Under the pieces are notes generated by a model, which worked only from the letters and a program-made list of their open reading frames with translations, did not search any database and was not told where the DNA came from. Of a DNA stretch of 64,000 bases, positions 49,445-58,732 are shown piece by piece. Made by a program: the position numbers and the translations under genes. The stretch is from Tisiphia sp964030975. Lineage in GTDB: Bacteria; Pseudomonadota; Alphaproteobacteria; Rickettsiales; Rickettsiaceae. Location of the stretch: positions 1,550,001-1,614,000 of the forward strand of contig NZ_CAXIQH010000001.1 in NCBI RefSeq assembly GCF_964030975.1. Direction: 5' to 3'. Position 1 is the stretch's first letter; each line of letters opens with the position of its first letter.

Positions 49445-50902
49445 CTACTCTCCTTGAGCAAGCGAGTAACCAGCTTTCCCATCAAATTCAAAGAGATTCT
49501 CAATTTTAATAAAATCTATTTTTGCCTGGCTTAGCGATTCAAGTAAATGGGCTATAGATAAATGCGTTATTCTTTCCCCATCATTCTTTGCCATAAAACG
49601 ACAACACCAATGATCAGATAATAATTCAAATCTTTCATCCCTAGGCCATAATTTAAGTCCCATGGAAGATACGGTTTTTAATTGTAAATCACCTAAACTG
49701 ATAGTTTGAATTTTTTCTGCTACCTCATGGGCAGTCAACGCTGCCATTTGGATGAAGACATCACTACCTACCAATTCTTTAACTTCTTTACTATTAATCG
49801 AATATATTTGCTCAGTAGCTTGTTGTTGATCAACTGATGATGAATATGTAGCTACTTTGAGGGTAGAAGGTTTGGCACCTAGTCTTTTCACTACTTCATC
49901 AGCAAATTCTTTAGTACCAACTTTTTTGCTGGATATTTCCTCATTGTAGATATCACCAGTATGGACTCCGTCCTCAATGGTTTTCTTCCAGGCATTTTCT
50001 ATTAATGTAGCAATATCATGTTGTCCGATGTGAATTAGCATCATAATTGCTGCGTTAAGCAAACCAGAAGGATTAGCTAGGTTACGACCGGCAATATCCG
50101 AGGCAGAACCATGTACAGCTTCAAATAAAGCATAATTTTGACCTATATTAGCAGAGCCAGCCAGTCCTACCGAACCAGAAATTTCCGCAGATACGTCCGA
50201 TATAATATCACCATACAGATTTGAAGTTACAATGACGTCAAATAATTCTGGCTGAGCTGCTAGTCTTGCAGTGCCGATGTCTATAAGATAATAGTTACTT
50301 TGAATTTGCTTATATTCGTTAGCAATTTCCTCAAAAACTTTATGAAAAATTCCGTCAGAGAGTTTCATAATATTATCTTTACTAAAACATGTGACCTTCT
50401 TACGATTATTTTTTATCGCATACTCAAAGGCATATCTAATAATTCTTTCACTACCGACTCGGCTTATTAGCTTAAGAGACTCATAAACATTGTGAGTCTG
50501 GCGATATTCGATGCCTGCATATAAGTCTTCAACATTTTCCCGCACTATAACCACGTTTAGATTTGGATGCAGTGTTTTAACAAAAGGAGCATAAGAAATA
50601 GCCGGGCGAATATTGGCATAAAGAGATAGGGCTTTTCTAAGAGTTACATTTAAGCTTTTATACCCACCGCCTAGAGGAGTAGTAATAGGAGCCTTTAGAA
50701 GTATGTTAGTTCTTGCCAATGATTGCCAAGTATCTTCTGCTATCCCTGAGGTATAATGCTTTTGGTATAATTTCTCTCCTACTTCCACCACCTCTATACG
50801 TATTCTGGCAGAAGCTTCCTTTAAAATATATAATACCGCTTGCATTATTTCTGGACCTATACCGTCACCATAAGCTACTGTAATAGGGGGGAATTCTTTC
50901 AT
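49445..50902 (-). CDS. icd: isocitrate dehydrogenase (Rickettsia type)
   Basis: 485 residues, the long Rickettsia form. It oxidises isocitrate to 2-oxoglutarate in the TCA cycle. Core motifs: ITVAYGDGIGPEIM, substrate Ser/Arg region VTLRKALSLYANIRPA and VIVRENVEDLYAGIEYRQ, metal site TSNLYGDIISDVSAEISGSV, cofactor loop FEAVHGSASDIAGRNLANPS. A C-terminal extension of about 130 residues (VGSDVFIQMAALTAHEVAEK) is found in the Rickettsia and Thermus-like enzymes. It is a lone gene between repeats. Confidence 0.95.
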   Translation of the reverse strand: MKEFPPITVAYGDGIGPEIMQAVLYILKEASARIRIEVVEVGEKLYQKHYTSGIAEDTWQSLARTNILLKAPITTPLGGGYKSLNVTLRKALSLYANIRPAISYAPFVKTLHPNLNVVIVRENVEDLYAGIEYRQTHNVYESLKLISRVGSERIIRYAFEYAIKNNRKKVTCFSKDNIMKLSDGIFHKVFEEIANEYKQIQSNYYLIDIGTARLAAQPELFDVIVTSNLYGDIISDVSAEISGSVGLAGSANIGQNYALFEAVHGSASDIAGRNLANPSGLLNAAIMMLIHIGQHDIATLIENAWKKTIEDGVHTGDIYNEEISSKKVGTKEFADEVVKRLGAKPSTLKVATYSSSVDQQQATEQIYSINSKEVKELVGSDVFIQMAALTAHEVAEKIQTISLGDLQLKTVSSMGLKLWPRDERFELLSDHWCCRFMAKNDGERITHLSIAHLLESLSQAKIDFIKIENLFEFDGKAGYSLAQGE

Positions 50903-50919
50903 TATAACCTATATATTCT

Positions 50920-51080
50920 ATTATCAGAGCAGTTTAAAAGTTGCGAAAAAATAACCGGCGTCATTGCGAGGAGCTACTTTAGTAGCGACGAAGCAATCTA
51001 ATGAATATGGATTGCCACAACCACTACGTGGTTTCGCAATGACGTTTGGGTTTTTCTACGACTTTTAAACTGCTATGTTC
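50920..51080. repeat. family D-like element
   Basis: GAGCAGTTTAAAAGTTGCG and CGACTTTTAAACTGCTATG form the ends (about 50928-51077). Inside lies GTCATTGCGAGGAGCTACTT ... GTGGTTTCGCAATGACG. It fills the gap between icd and skp. Confidence 0.75.
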
Positions 51081-51082
51081 TA

Positions 51083-51706
51083 TTATTCATATTTAATTGT
51101 AACATGTTTTAATTTGTTATTTAGCTCCACTATCACTTCTTGTGTAATATTTAAGGTATTTTTAGCAAATAAAACTTGAGTACTAGGTATAACTAAATCA
51201 AGATTATGCTTTTCTGCTAAATCATTTATAATTTTTATGATTGTTTCTTGTACCTTACCTATACCCTCAGCATGAGCCTGTTCAAGGTGTACTTTCCTAT
51301 CCTGTATTTCTTTTTGTGCTATGTTTACTTTTTTATGAAAATCATTAACTTCTTGTTCAAAAGCTACCTCACTTACAGAATTACGTTTTCCCATTAATAG
51401 ATTATCTATTTCTTTAAGCTCCATATCCTTCCTTGACAGATCCTGTCGAATTTTTTTACTTATCTGGTCTACATATTTTCTTATAGACTGGATTGCTGCA
51501 GAATGTTCTAGAATGGACTGTACGTCTACAATAGCAATTCTTGCAACAAATCTATTGTCAATATGGCTATTATTGCCCTTATGACTACGGATCATAAGGC
51601 TGCTATCAACATTTCTATTTTCAACGTTGGTATTAGATGCATGAATAGTTGAGCAGTAGTTAATTACTAAACAACTTATTATTGTTAACCAACTATAATG
51701 TTTCAT
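51083..51706 (-). CDS. skp: OmpH/Skp-family periplasmic chaperone
   Basis: 207 residues. Signal peptide MKHYSWLTIISCLVINYCST followed by IHA. After a polar spacer, the family core starts at RIAIVDVQSILEHSAAIQSI. A long helical tentacle region (VDQISKKIRQDLSRKDMELK to QDRKVHLEQAHAEGIGKVQE) and the C-terminal AEKHNLDLVIPSTQVLFAK complete it. It chaperones outer-membrane proteins on the way to BamA, encoded just upstream. Confidence 0.9.
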   Translation of the reverse strand: MKHYSWLTIISCLVINYCSTIHASNTNVENRNVDSSLMIRSHKGNNSHIDNRFVARIAIVDVQSILEHSAAIQSIRKYVDQISKKIRQDLSRKDMELKEIDNLLMGKRNSVSEVAFEQEVNDFHKKVNIAQKEIQDRKVHLEQAHAEGIGKVQETIIKIINDLAEKHNLDLVIPSTQVLFAKNTLNITQEVIVELNNKLKHVTIKYE

Positions 51707-52059
51707 ATCTTTAATTTATTATATATACAACCCAACTAACATTACTCCGTCTTGCATTACCCACATCTTTTAAAACCATTATACTTATCCGTCATTGCGA
51801 GGAGCTACTTTAGTCACAACTGTCGAAAGTTAGAAGGTAGAGCGGGTTTTGTGTCATCCCTGCTTCGGTGCGGGATCTAAAATAGCGTCAAAAAACTCTG
51901 AAATATTATAAATTCCCGCCGCAGCTAGGAATGACACCATAACTTTTAAACTGCTACGATTACCTATAAACCCGCTTCCTCCTCTAACTTTCGACAGCTG
52001 TGGGCGTGAGCCGACGAAGCAATCCATTTTTGTGTCATCCCTGCGAAAACAGGGTATTG
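51707..52059. repeat. intergenic repeat cluster between bamA and skp
   Basis: A GTCATTGCGAGGAGCTACTT half is interrupted by a complete family C element (51816-51999) with ends CACAACTGTCGAAAGTTAG and CTAACTTTCGACAGCTGTG. C contains a TGTCATCCCTGCTTCGGTGC ... CGCAGCTAGGAATGACACC palindrome and a D-like scrap. The half then resumes (GCCGACGAAGCAATCC) and ends in a palindrome arm that touches the bamA stop. Confidence 0.75.
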
Positions 52060-54375
52060 TTAAAAATGTGTAGAAAACTTTAAATGGAAAGTTTGCTTGT
52101 CATCATAAGGTTTCTTCTTAATTGGCCATGCCCAGTCCATTCGGATAGGTGCAAAGCGAGTGACCCAGATAAAGCCCACTCCAACAGAAGCACGAAGCGA
52201 GTTATCATTATAAAAACTATCAGCTTTATAGGCACTTTTAGAATTTAATCCTACCCCCCACAAACTACCAGCATCCATAAAAACAACCCCAGTCAAATTA
52301 AAGTCTTCTGGTAAACCAGTTGGAAAGTTAAGTTCTGTTGAAACTGTATAATATTTTTCTCCACCAAGACCTTCATTTGTTCTTTTTTCTCTAGGGCCTA
52401 TTCCACTGGCGGCAAATCCTCTAAGACTATAATCACCCAAATTAAAGCGATCAGAAATTCTGACAGTTTTACCTCCAACACCCATAATATTACCTACACT
52501 ACTGGCAATTTTCAAAGTGAATTTATTATTGATGAAAGATTTAAAATACTTACCGTCTAGTTCATGTTTTAAATACTTGTTATTACCTCCAACACCAGCA
52601 AATTCCTGGGTACCACTGATAATGTAACCATTCTTAGGAATAATTTTACTGTCAACTTGATCATAAGTAATAGTATGTCCAATGGCTGATGTAACAAATT
52701 TTCCCATTTGTTCATATAAAAATATAGAACTCGGATTGCCTGGAGAACTTAATATTTCTCTCTTAATAGTATGATCAATCTCATGACTTAAATCTTCTGC
52801 AATATCATAACCAAGAGAGGTTTTGAGTCCTATAGATTTTAACGTATAATTTTGATCTCCTTGCGAAAGAAATGAAGTACCACGCCCACTATGATTTTTG
52901 AAAGCATTGAAACCTAATGATAAGTCTCTATCGAGAAAATGAGGATCGGTTATGCCACCATAGTAACTAATACTTTTCTTTCCTGCTTGTACTCCAGCAT
53001 TTAGCAATTTTCCGCTACCAATGAAATTGCGTTCCAAGAATGATACACGTCCGAACATTCCTCCTGCTGTGTTATAGCCAACATCAAAATTAATTGATGA
53101 TGTTGATTTTTCCTCAACATCAATATTAATATCATATTTATCTTTTCGAGCTGTTGGGGTTATGCTAATAAATACTTTGTCAAAATAATCCAAATTACGT
53201 AAATTTCGATCACCTTTCTCGATATAAGAACGATTAAATATATCCCCTTCAGAAATTTTAAATTCTCGCCTAATAACTTTATCTTCAGTTTTTAGATTAT
53301 TAGTAATATTAATTTGATTAATATACACTTTATCTGCCTTATCTATAACAAATTTAACATCGACAGTATGATCAGGATTTTTACTACTTGTATCAGGATA
53401 AACACTAATTCCTGGATAACCTTGACTGGTAAAATATTCAGAAAGTTTACTGGTTATTTTATTTAAACGATTAATATTGAATGTCTCACCGGAGATAACA
53501 TTAATATATTTTTTAATTTCATTTAGATCAATATTAGGTAATTTATTGTCAATAGTAATGTTGCCAAAATTATATTTTGCTCCCTCTTCAACAGAATAAG
53601 TGATGGTAAAATATTCCTTGGTTGGATTCAGTTCTGCTGTAACAGAAATAACGCGGAAATCAGCAAATCCTACTGACTGATAGAATTCCTTTAGCAACTC
53701 TTTATCATACTCCAAGCGATCTGGATCGTAGGTATCATTAGTTTCAAGAAAACTAAACCACTTTGATTGTTTGGTTAGGATAACAGATTGCAGTTCATTA
53801 GTACGATAATTATTATTTCCTTGGAAATAAATTTGTTTAACCGTTGTTTTAGGTCCTTCTGCAATATCAAAAATAACTTTTACTCGATCATTCTCTAGTT
53901 TCTCAATTTGTGGAGTGACAGTTGTCGAATAACGACCAGAACGCTTGTACATCTCCTTAATTTTTTCAACATCCAGTTGGATTTTAGCCAGACTCATTGA
54001 TTCGCCAGACATAGTAATTGTTTCCTTCGATAATACGGAAGTTTTGATTTTAGCATTACCTTTGAATATTACTTTAGTAATAAAAGGAGTCTCTGATACA
54101 GTAACTATCAAATTACCACCATTTACTAGTTTAATAGTTATATTCTCAAATAAAGATGTTGCGTAAAGATTTTTGATTGCCTCATCTTCTCTTGACGTAC
54201 TATACTCTTCTCCAACTCGGAGCTTTAAGTAATTTTCAATAGTCGAGCTTTCAATCCTTTTGTTACCTTGAATAGTTATTTTTTTAACATACTCAGCTGA
54301 TAAAGCGGAGACATTATATAAAATAGTTGTTGCCAAAATAGCTATTTTAATGGTTGATTTGATGTTTGTTTTCAC
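52060..54375 (-). CDS. bamA: outer-membrane protein assembly factor BamA
   Basis: 771 residues. The signal peptide ends VSALSA. Five POTRA domains run from about residue 28 to 420 (VKKITIQGNKRIESSTIENY, FITKVIFKGNAKIKTSVLSK, KQIYFQGNNNYRTNELQSVI, YNFGNITIDNKLPNIDL, INQINITNNLKTEDKVIRRE). The C-terminal barrel follows, with the loop 6 motif LRGFAASGIGPREKR and the C-terminal aromatic residue (HLKFSTHF). It inserts barrels, such as the three Adr-like proteins here, into the outer membrane. Order rseP-bamA-skp is the conserved alphaproteobacterial one. Confidence 0.97.
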   Translation of the reverse strand: MKTNIKSTIKIAILATTILYNVSALSAEYVKKITIQGNKRIESSTIENYLKLRVGEEYSTSREDEAIKNLYATSLFENITIKLVNGGNLIVTVSETPFITKVIFKGNAKIKTSVLSKETITMSGESMSLAKIQLDVEKIKEMYKRSGRYSTTVTPQIEKLENDRVKVIFDIAEGPKTTVKQIYFQGNNNYRTNELQSVILTKQSKWFSFLETNDTYDPDRLEYDKELLKEFYQSVGFADFRVISVTAELNPTKEYFTITYSVEEGAKYNFGNITIDNKLPNIDLNEIKKYINVISGETFNINRLNKITSKLSEYFTSQGYPGISVYPDTSSKNPDHTVDVKFVIDKADKVYINQINITNNLKTEDKVIRREFKISEGDIFNRSYIEKGDRNLRNLDYFDKVFISITPTARKDKYDINIDVEEKSTSSINFDVGYNTAGGMFGRVSFLERNFIGSGKLLNAGVQAGKKSISYYGGITDPHFLDRDLSLGFNAFKNHSGRGTSFLSQGDQNYTLKSIGLKTSLGYDIAEDLSHEIDHTIKREILSSPGNPSSIFLYEQMGKFVTSAIGHTITYDQVDSKIIPKNGYIISGTQEFAGVGGNNKYLKHELDGKYFKSFINNKFTLKIASSVGNIMGVGGKTVRISDRFNLGDYSLRGFAASGIGPREKRTNEGLGGEKYYTVSTELNFPTGLPEDFNLTGVVFMDAGSLWGVGLNSKSAYKADSFYNDNSLRASVGVGFIWVTRFAPIRMDWAWPIKKKPYDDKQTFHLKFSTHF

Positions 54376-54412
54376 AAGAACCTTCTTTATATTTTAATTT
54401 TATATGGATATA

Positions 54413-54583
54413 GCTAACCCGAATAACATCACGCCAAATTTTACAGATGTCATTGCGAGAAGGCGTAAGCCGACGAAGCAATCCATTTCTAATCACCTTC
54501 CTGGATTGCTTCGTCGCCACTAAAGTGTCTCCTCGCAATGACGCCTGGGGTCTCCAGAACTTATTCGGGTTATATAACTTAAA
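54413..54583. repeat. family B element between rseP and bamA
   Basis: Left end TATAGCTAACCCGAATAACA, GTCATTGCGAGAAGGCGTAA ... GTGTCTCCTCGCAATGACGC palindrome (54449-54543), right end ACTTATTCGGGTTATATA. Thirty bases remain to the bamA start. Confidence 0.8.
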
Positions 54584-55798
54584 TCATTTAAAAACTAAGT
54601 TTTTTATATCATTTGACAGAGAAATTACAATAAGAAAAATAATTATCCCCATACCTAATCTTAGTATAACATTTTTTATTGCCCCACTAAGTGTTTTTCC
54701 AAAAATTGTTTGGTATATTATGAACATTAAATATCCACCATCCAGAACTGGAATCGGTAGCAAATTGAGTAGCCCTAGATTAATTGATATCATGGCAACA
54801 AATAGTGCAAAATTTGCTACCCCTTGTTCTAAGGATTTCCCTGATTCCTTGGCAATGGTAATTGGTCCACCAATTTCATTTAACGATCTTGTCCCCATTA
54901 GCATTTGTCCAAAGTGTCTTAAAATTAAACCTGAGATATAAATAACGTCTACAGAACCTTGATAGATACTTTGGAAAATATTCATTTTAATGTAAATAGG
55001 TTCATTTTTAGCAATAATTCCTATATAAGGTCTTTTTAGATTAGGATGATTATCCAGTTTTTTCTCTGCAGGAGTTATAGAGATATCGATAACCTCGCCA
55101 TTTCTCTCAACTAAAAGATGGAGAGGCTTGGTTCCATTGGTTAATAGGTTACTCTGTAAATCGGCAAAATTGTTAATTGGATTATCATTAACTATAACAA
55201 TTTTATCGTTTTTTGCAAGTCCAGCTAGTTCTGCGGGCGAATTAGCTACCACTTCACCAATTATTGGCGGTATCTCTACTTGACCGTGAGAAAAATAAAT
55301 AGTTGTGAATATCAGGATGGCTAATAAGTAATTAGCTATAGGTCCAGCAGCTATAATTAAAAATTGGGCATAAAGAGGTTTGCTAAGAAAAGCATAATGT
55401 GTACGCAAATGCTTTGAAGAATTGGCTTCGCAAAACTGCGGGGTATTCGCGTACTCACGTAGTTTATCTACGCTCCGCTCGCTCACCCCTTGTTTTACGT
55501 TCCAATTCTTCAGATCATTTGCGTATGCCAAACTCGAATGCTTTGAAGAATTGGATTTTTCAGGTGACGTGAGGTCAAATCCATAAATTTTAACGTAACC
55601 ACCGAAGGGTAGAACACAAACCTTCCATTTTACGCCATCTTTGTCTGTTTTAGAGAATAGTTCTTTGCCAAAACCTATCGAAAATTCCTCGACCTTTACT
55701 CCAAACATTTTAGCTACGTAATAATGACCAAACTCATGAATAAATACTAATAAGCTGATTGTTAGAATGAATCCGAATATTGATAACATACAACTCAA
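54584..55798 (-). CDS. rseP: site-2 zinc protease RseP, with in-frame repeat insertion
   Basis: 404 residues. Zinc motif HEFGH at 21-25, first helix SIFGFILTISLLVFI, a PDZ domain (IGEVVANSPAELAGLAKNDK), and the C-terminal metal ligand motif NLLPIPVLDGG. It cleaves anti-sigma factors and signal-peptide remnants in the membrane. Between GGYVKIYGFD (to about 75) and LSKPLYAQFLIIAAGP (from 138) lie about 60 residues encoded by a palindromic element (55394-55573). The loop precedes the second conserved membrane region, so the catalytic site may tolerate it. It is first in rseP-bamA-skp. Confidence 0.92.
   Translation of the reverse strand: MSCMLSIFGFILTISLLVFIHEFGHYYVAKMFGVKVEEFSIGFGKELFSKTDKDGVKWKVCVLPFGGYVKIYGFDLTSPEKSNSSKHSSLAYANDLKNWNVKQGVSERSVDKLREYANTPQFCEANSSKHLRTHYAFLSKPLYAQFLIIAAGPIANYLLAILIFTTIYFSHGQVEIPPIIGEVVANSPAELAGLAKNDKIVIVNDNPINNFADLQSNLLTNGTKPLHLLVERNGEVIDISITPAEKKLDNHPNLKRPYIGIIAKNEPIYIKMNIFQSIYQGSVDVIYISGLILRHFGQMLMGTRSLNEIGGPITIAKESGKSLEQGVANFALFVAMISINLGLLNLLPIPVLDGGYLMFIIYQTIFGKTLSGAIKNVILRLGMGIIIFLIVISLSNDIKNLVFK
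55394..55573 (-). repeat. palindromic element translated inside rseP
   Basis: On the minus strand, TACGCAAATGATCTGAAGAA ... and the inverse TTCTTCAAAGCATTTGCGTA enclose AAGGGGTGAGCGAGCGGAGC and TACGTGAGTACGCGAATACC. CCAATTCTTCAAAGCATT is present twice as a direct repeat. No stop occurs in the rseP frame; residues such as SNSSKHSSLAYANDLKNWNV result. The family differs from B and E. Confidence 0.8.
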
Positions 55799-56061
55799 TT
55801 ATTTTAAAGAGGTTTACTAAGCTATAGTTTTTTGCTATATCTAATAGATTAAGTGATAACAAATGTTATTTATGTATAGCTAACTCGACTAGCATCACTC
55901 CGTCATTGCGAGGAGCCGTTTTACGGCGACGAAGCAATCCAAATCTAATCGTTTTCTCTTGGATTGCTTCGTCGCCGTAAAGCGGCTCCTCGCTATAGAC
56001 ACCAGTTTGCTATAGGGATGACATTAACCTGTATTAATATTACTAATAACCGTTAAAATTT
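55799..56061. repeat. family B element between rseP and nusB
   Basis: Left end TATAGCTAACTCGACTAGCA (about 55874), a GTCATTGCGAGGAGCCGTTT ... AGCGGCTCCTCGCTATAGAC palindrome. The remaining bases before nusB show no clear Shine-Dalgarno. Confidence 0.7.
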
Positions 56062-56559
56062 ATGACCTCAGCCAAGATTAACACCAAAACAATAGCACGT
56101 ATTGCTGCGGTACAAGCAATCTATCAGTATAAATCAGAAAGCCCTGATCAAAACATAGATCGAATCATACAACAAACTATTCAATTTTATCAAGATGAGC
56201 GAGCAGCTAATAATTTAACAACTAGTTTAAACAAACCAATAAAAGTAAAATTAAGTATAAGCTATTTTGAGTTGTTAGTAAAGTCTGTAGTTGTAAATTT
56301 ACCTCAAATTGATAAGATGATATCAAGGCATTTAACATCTGAATGGCAAATTACTAGCTTGCCTGTTCTACTTCTTGCTCTTTTGCGTGTGGCAATTTGT
56401 GAATTACAATTTTTGCCAAATGTACCAAGTAAAGTGGTAATTAATGAATTCACCGATATTACAAGTGATATGTTGAATGAGAACGAGGTTGGTTTTGTTA
56501 ATTCTGTATTAGATAGAATTGCTAAAGAATCTAGTGAGATTATGTCCCATGACATCTAA
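56062..56559 (+). CDS. nusB: transcription antitermination factor NusB
   Basis: 165 residues, all-helical. The N-terminal arginine-rich-type RNA-binding region is reduced (KTIARIAAVQAIYQYKSESP), and the conserved C-terminal blocks ISRHLTSEWQITSLPVLLLA, LRVAICELQFLPNVPSKVVI and NEFTDITSDMLNENEVGFVN are clear. It forms the rRNA antitermination complex with NusE. Its last codons overlap the rlmE start by 11 bases. Confidence 0.94.
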   Translation: MTSAKINTKTIARIAAVQAIYQYKSESPDQNIDRIIQQTIQFYQDERAANNLTTSLNKPIKVKLSISYFELLVKSVVVNLPQIDKMISRHLTSEWQITSLPVLLLALLRVAICELQFLPNVPSKVVINEFTDITSDMLNENEVGFVNSVLDRIAKESSEIMSHDI

Positions 56560-57241
56560 CATATTAGGTTTTAGAGGTAAGTTTGTTGCCGTTAAAACTG
56601 CAAAAAGGCGAAAAACCTCATCAAAAGAGTGGCTTGCTCGCCAATTAAACGATCCATATGTTGCTAAAGCAAAGCTTGATGGTTACAGATCCAGGTCAGC
56701 TTATAAGCTGTTGGAAATTCATGAGAAATTTAATTTGTTAAAACCAGGGATGAAATTAGTTGATTTAGGGGCTGCACCGGGTGGCTGGAGTCAGGTTGCT
56801 GCCAAAATTATTAAATCTGATGAGTCCGGGAGTAATAATAGCATGATCGTTGCAGTTGATTTGCTTGAAATTGAGCCAATCATTGGCGTAGATTGTCTGC
56901 AAAAAGACTTTTATGCTGAAGGTACCGAGGAGATGATTATAAAAATGCTAGATGGTAGTGCTGATATTGTAATGAGTGATATGGCTGCTAACACGACGGG
57001 TCATGCGACAACTGATCATATTCGGACTCTTGACTTATGTGAGCATGCGATTGACTTTGCCTTAAAAGTTTTAAAGCCGGGAGGGCATTTTATTGCTAAA
57101 ATTTTTCGAGGTGGTACAGAAAATAGTGTACTGAATAGAATTAAACTTAATTTTCATAAGGTCAAGCATTTTAAGCCATCTTCTAGCCGTAAAGAATCAG
57201 TAGAGATTTATTTAATTGCTTTAAGTAGGAAATCTGTATAA
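56549..57241 (+). CDS. rlmE: 23S rRNA 2'-O-ribose methyltransferase RlmE (FtsJ)
   Basis: 230 residues from ATG 56549 (MTSNILGFRGKFVAVKTAKR); the longer frame upstream lies inside nusB. SAM-binding VDLGAAPGGWSQVAAK; the K-D-K-E catalytic tetrad is visible in YRSRSAYKLLEI, VMSDMAANTTGH, GGHFIAKIFRGGTE and SSRKESVEIYLIAL. It methylates U2552 of 23S rRNA. It overlaps the convergent MFS gene by 21 bases. Confidence 0.95.
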   Translation: MTSNILGFRGKFVAVKTAKRRKTSSKEWLARQLNDPYVAKAKLDGYRSRSAYKLLEIHEKFNLLKPGMKLVDLGAAPGGWSQVAAKIIKSDESGSNNSMIVAVDLLEIEPIIGVDCLQKDFYAEGTEEMIIKMLDGSADIVMSDMAANTTGHATTDHIRTLDLCEHAIDFALKVLKPGGHFIAKIFRGGTENSVLNRIKLNFHKVKHFKPSSSRKESVEIYLIALSRKSV

Positions 57242-58378
57242 TTTTCGTTTAAAAAAATACCAAGAATAATAAAGTACAAAAGTTCCAACAACACTATATG
57301 TAGAAAATAGAAAACCTTGCCCATCATAGAGTCCATGGGATATATAAGAGGACAAAGCTCCAGAATAAATACCAATAGCACACATAGTGAAATATATTGC
57401 CAGTGCGGTTCTCAAATCCTGGGCTTCAAATTTACCGGATAATATTAATATATTACAAATAAAAATAGCACATAAACATACGCCAATTGTAGAAAGGAGA
57501 TAGATGTTACCTATTAAAGTTACTCCATAATTTGGTAGAAGAATAAAACTGCCTAAGAGGATAATCATCAATATTAAATTAGCAAGATATTTGTTGATTA
57601 TTTTTAATGATAAAACGACAGGTGATATCAAGAAAAATATACTCATAAGAGTATAATGAGTAATAGCGTCTATCTTTGATACAGGGAAGTGTTTTTCTAA
57701 AGCAAATTCTTCATAATACCACAATATATCAAAAGTAATGTAAGATACCATAAAGCCTGTTAGAACCTGTAATTCTATATTCTCAATTAAGAATGAAAAT
57801 CTAGAAACTAAAGTTGTATTTTTGTTAATATTCTCCCTTTGCAAGCAAGTTATAATAATGAAACTATAAAGCAATGTGCATAATAATAGCCCATTTATCG
57901 CTGATTCTAGAAATCCGGCTAGTAAATCCACGGTAAACTGCCCAGCTATCCATAACAAAGAAAAGACAATAAGAGCAAAATATTTATAGTATTTATAGTT
58001 ATTGGTTAACTCCACTATTTTGATGATAGTTGTGGTTATGTAAGTGTAGTAGGCAGATGCCATTACAATAAAATTGATTTTAAGGAGAGTGTAATCCTTA
58101 ATCATAATTAGGTTTAATATACCTATTATCAGTAAGACTAGACTAACAATGGTAGTTTTGTTATCACTGATTTTATTAATTAACGGGGTTAAGAATAAAC
58201 CAGCTATTATATAACCTAACATTTCGATTGATTCAATATGGTCTAGCTGTTCTCCAGATAAGCCTTTACTTACTAGAAAATCTGGTATTACTAGGGCATT
58301 GATGTAAGTAATACATGCAAAAAGAAATACACTAACAAACAATAGCAAAGCTGTTTTTAAATGATTATTTTTGGTCAT
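57221..58378 (-). CDS. MFS-type membrane transporter
   Basis: 385 residues with eleven or twelve hydrophobic segments (start LLLFVSVFLFACITYINALV; MLGYIIAGLFLTPLINKISD corresponds to the helix 2-3 loop). The conserved Gly-x-x-x-Asp-Arg loop motif is weak. It resembles small MFS carriers of intracellular bacteria rather than ProP. The substrate cannot be predicted. Confidence 0.7.
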   Translation of the reverse strand: MTKNNHLKTALLLFVSVFLFACITYINALVIPDFLVSKGLSGEQLDHIESIEMLGYIIAGLFLTPLINKISDNKTTIVSLVLLIIGILNLIMIKDYTLLKINFIVMASAYYTYITTTIIKIVELTNNYKYYKYFALIVFSLLWIAGQFTVDLLAGFLESAINGLLLCTLLYSFIIITCLQRENINKNTTLVSRFSFLIENIELQVLTGFMVSYITFDILWYYEEFALEKHFPVSKIDAITHYTLMSIFFLISPVVLSLKIINKYLANLILMIILLGSFILLPNYGVTLIGNIYLLSTIGVCLCAIFICNILILSGKFEAQDLRTALAIYFTMCAIGIYSGALSSYISHGLYDGQGFLFSTYSVVGTFVLYYSWYFFKRKLYRFPT

Positions 58379-58732
58379 AAATAATTGTTTGCTAAACTAG
58401 ATTACATCGTATATAAATTTCTTATAGAGAGGCGTTTAAGAAGTTTTGTGTAACCAAAAGTACATTAGCTTATTCATTAAAATTTGTCTAATTATATTTT
58501 ATTATGACCATGAATAAAATTTAGATATAGAACTGTTTTAAGTTGTAGTTATTTTTTGTCAAGCTTATGTAAGTAGAGTTATTTTAGTGTACTTGTTAAA
58601 TTTATTAAACGTTTTCTCAATTTAAAACTTAATATTTAAGTTTTAAATTTGTTATAATTAAATAGATGTTCTTTAATATTACTAGGTTTACGAGATTAGA
58701 GATATACCTAGAAGTTTACGAGTAAAAAATTA
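58379..58732 (+). promoter_or_regulatory. rne upstream region: predicted promoter with palindrome
   Basis: This 354-bp divergent gap is free of the repeats found elsewhere. A TATAAT box lies at 58653-58658 with a weak -35 (TTAATA) 18 bp upstream. A palindrome AAAACTTAATATTTAAGTTTT (58624-58644, about 20 bases) overlaps the -35 area and could be an operator. The 75-nt leader ends before ATG 58733 without a strong Shine-Dalgarno. Prediction only. Confidence 0.45.
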
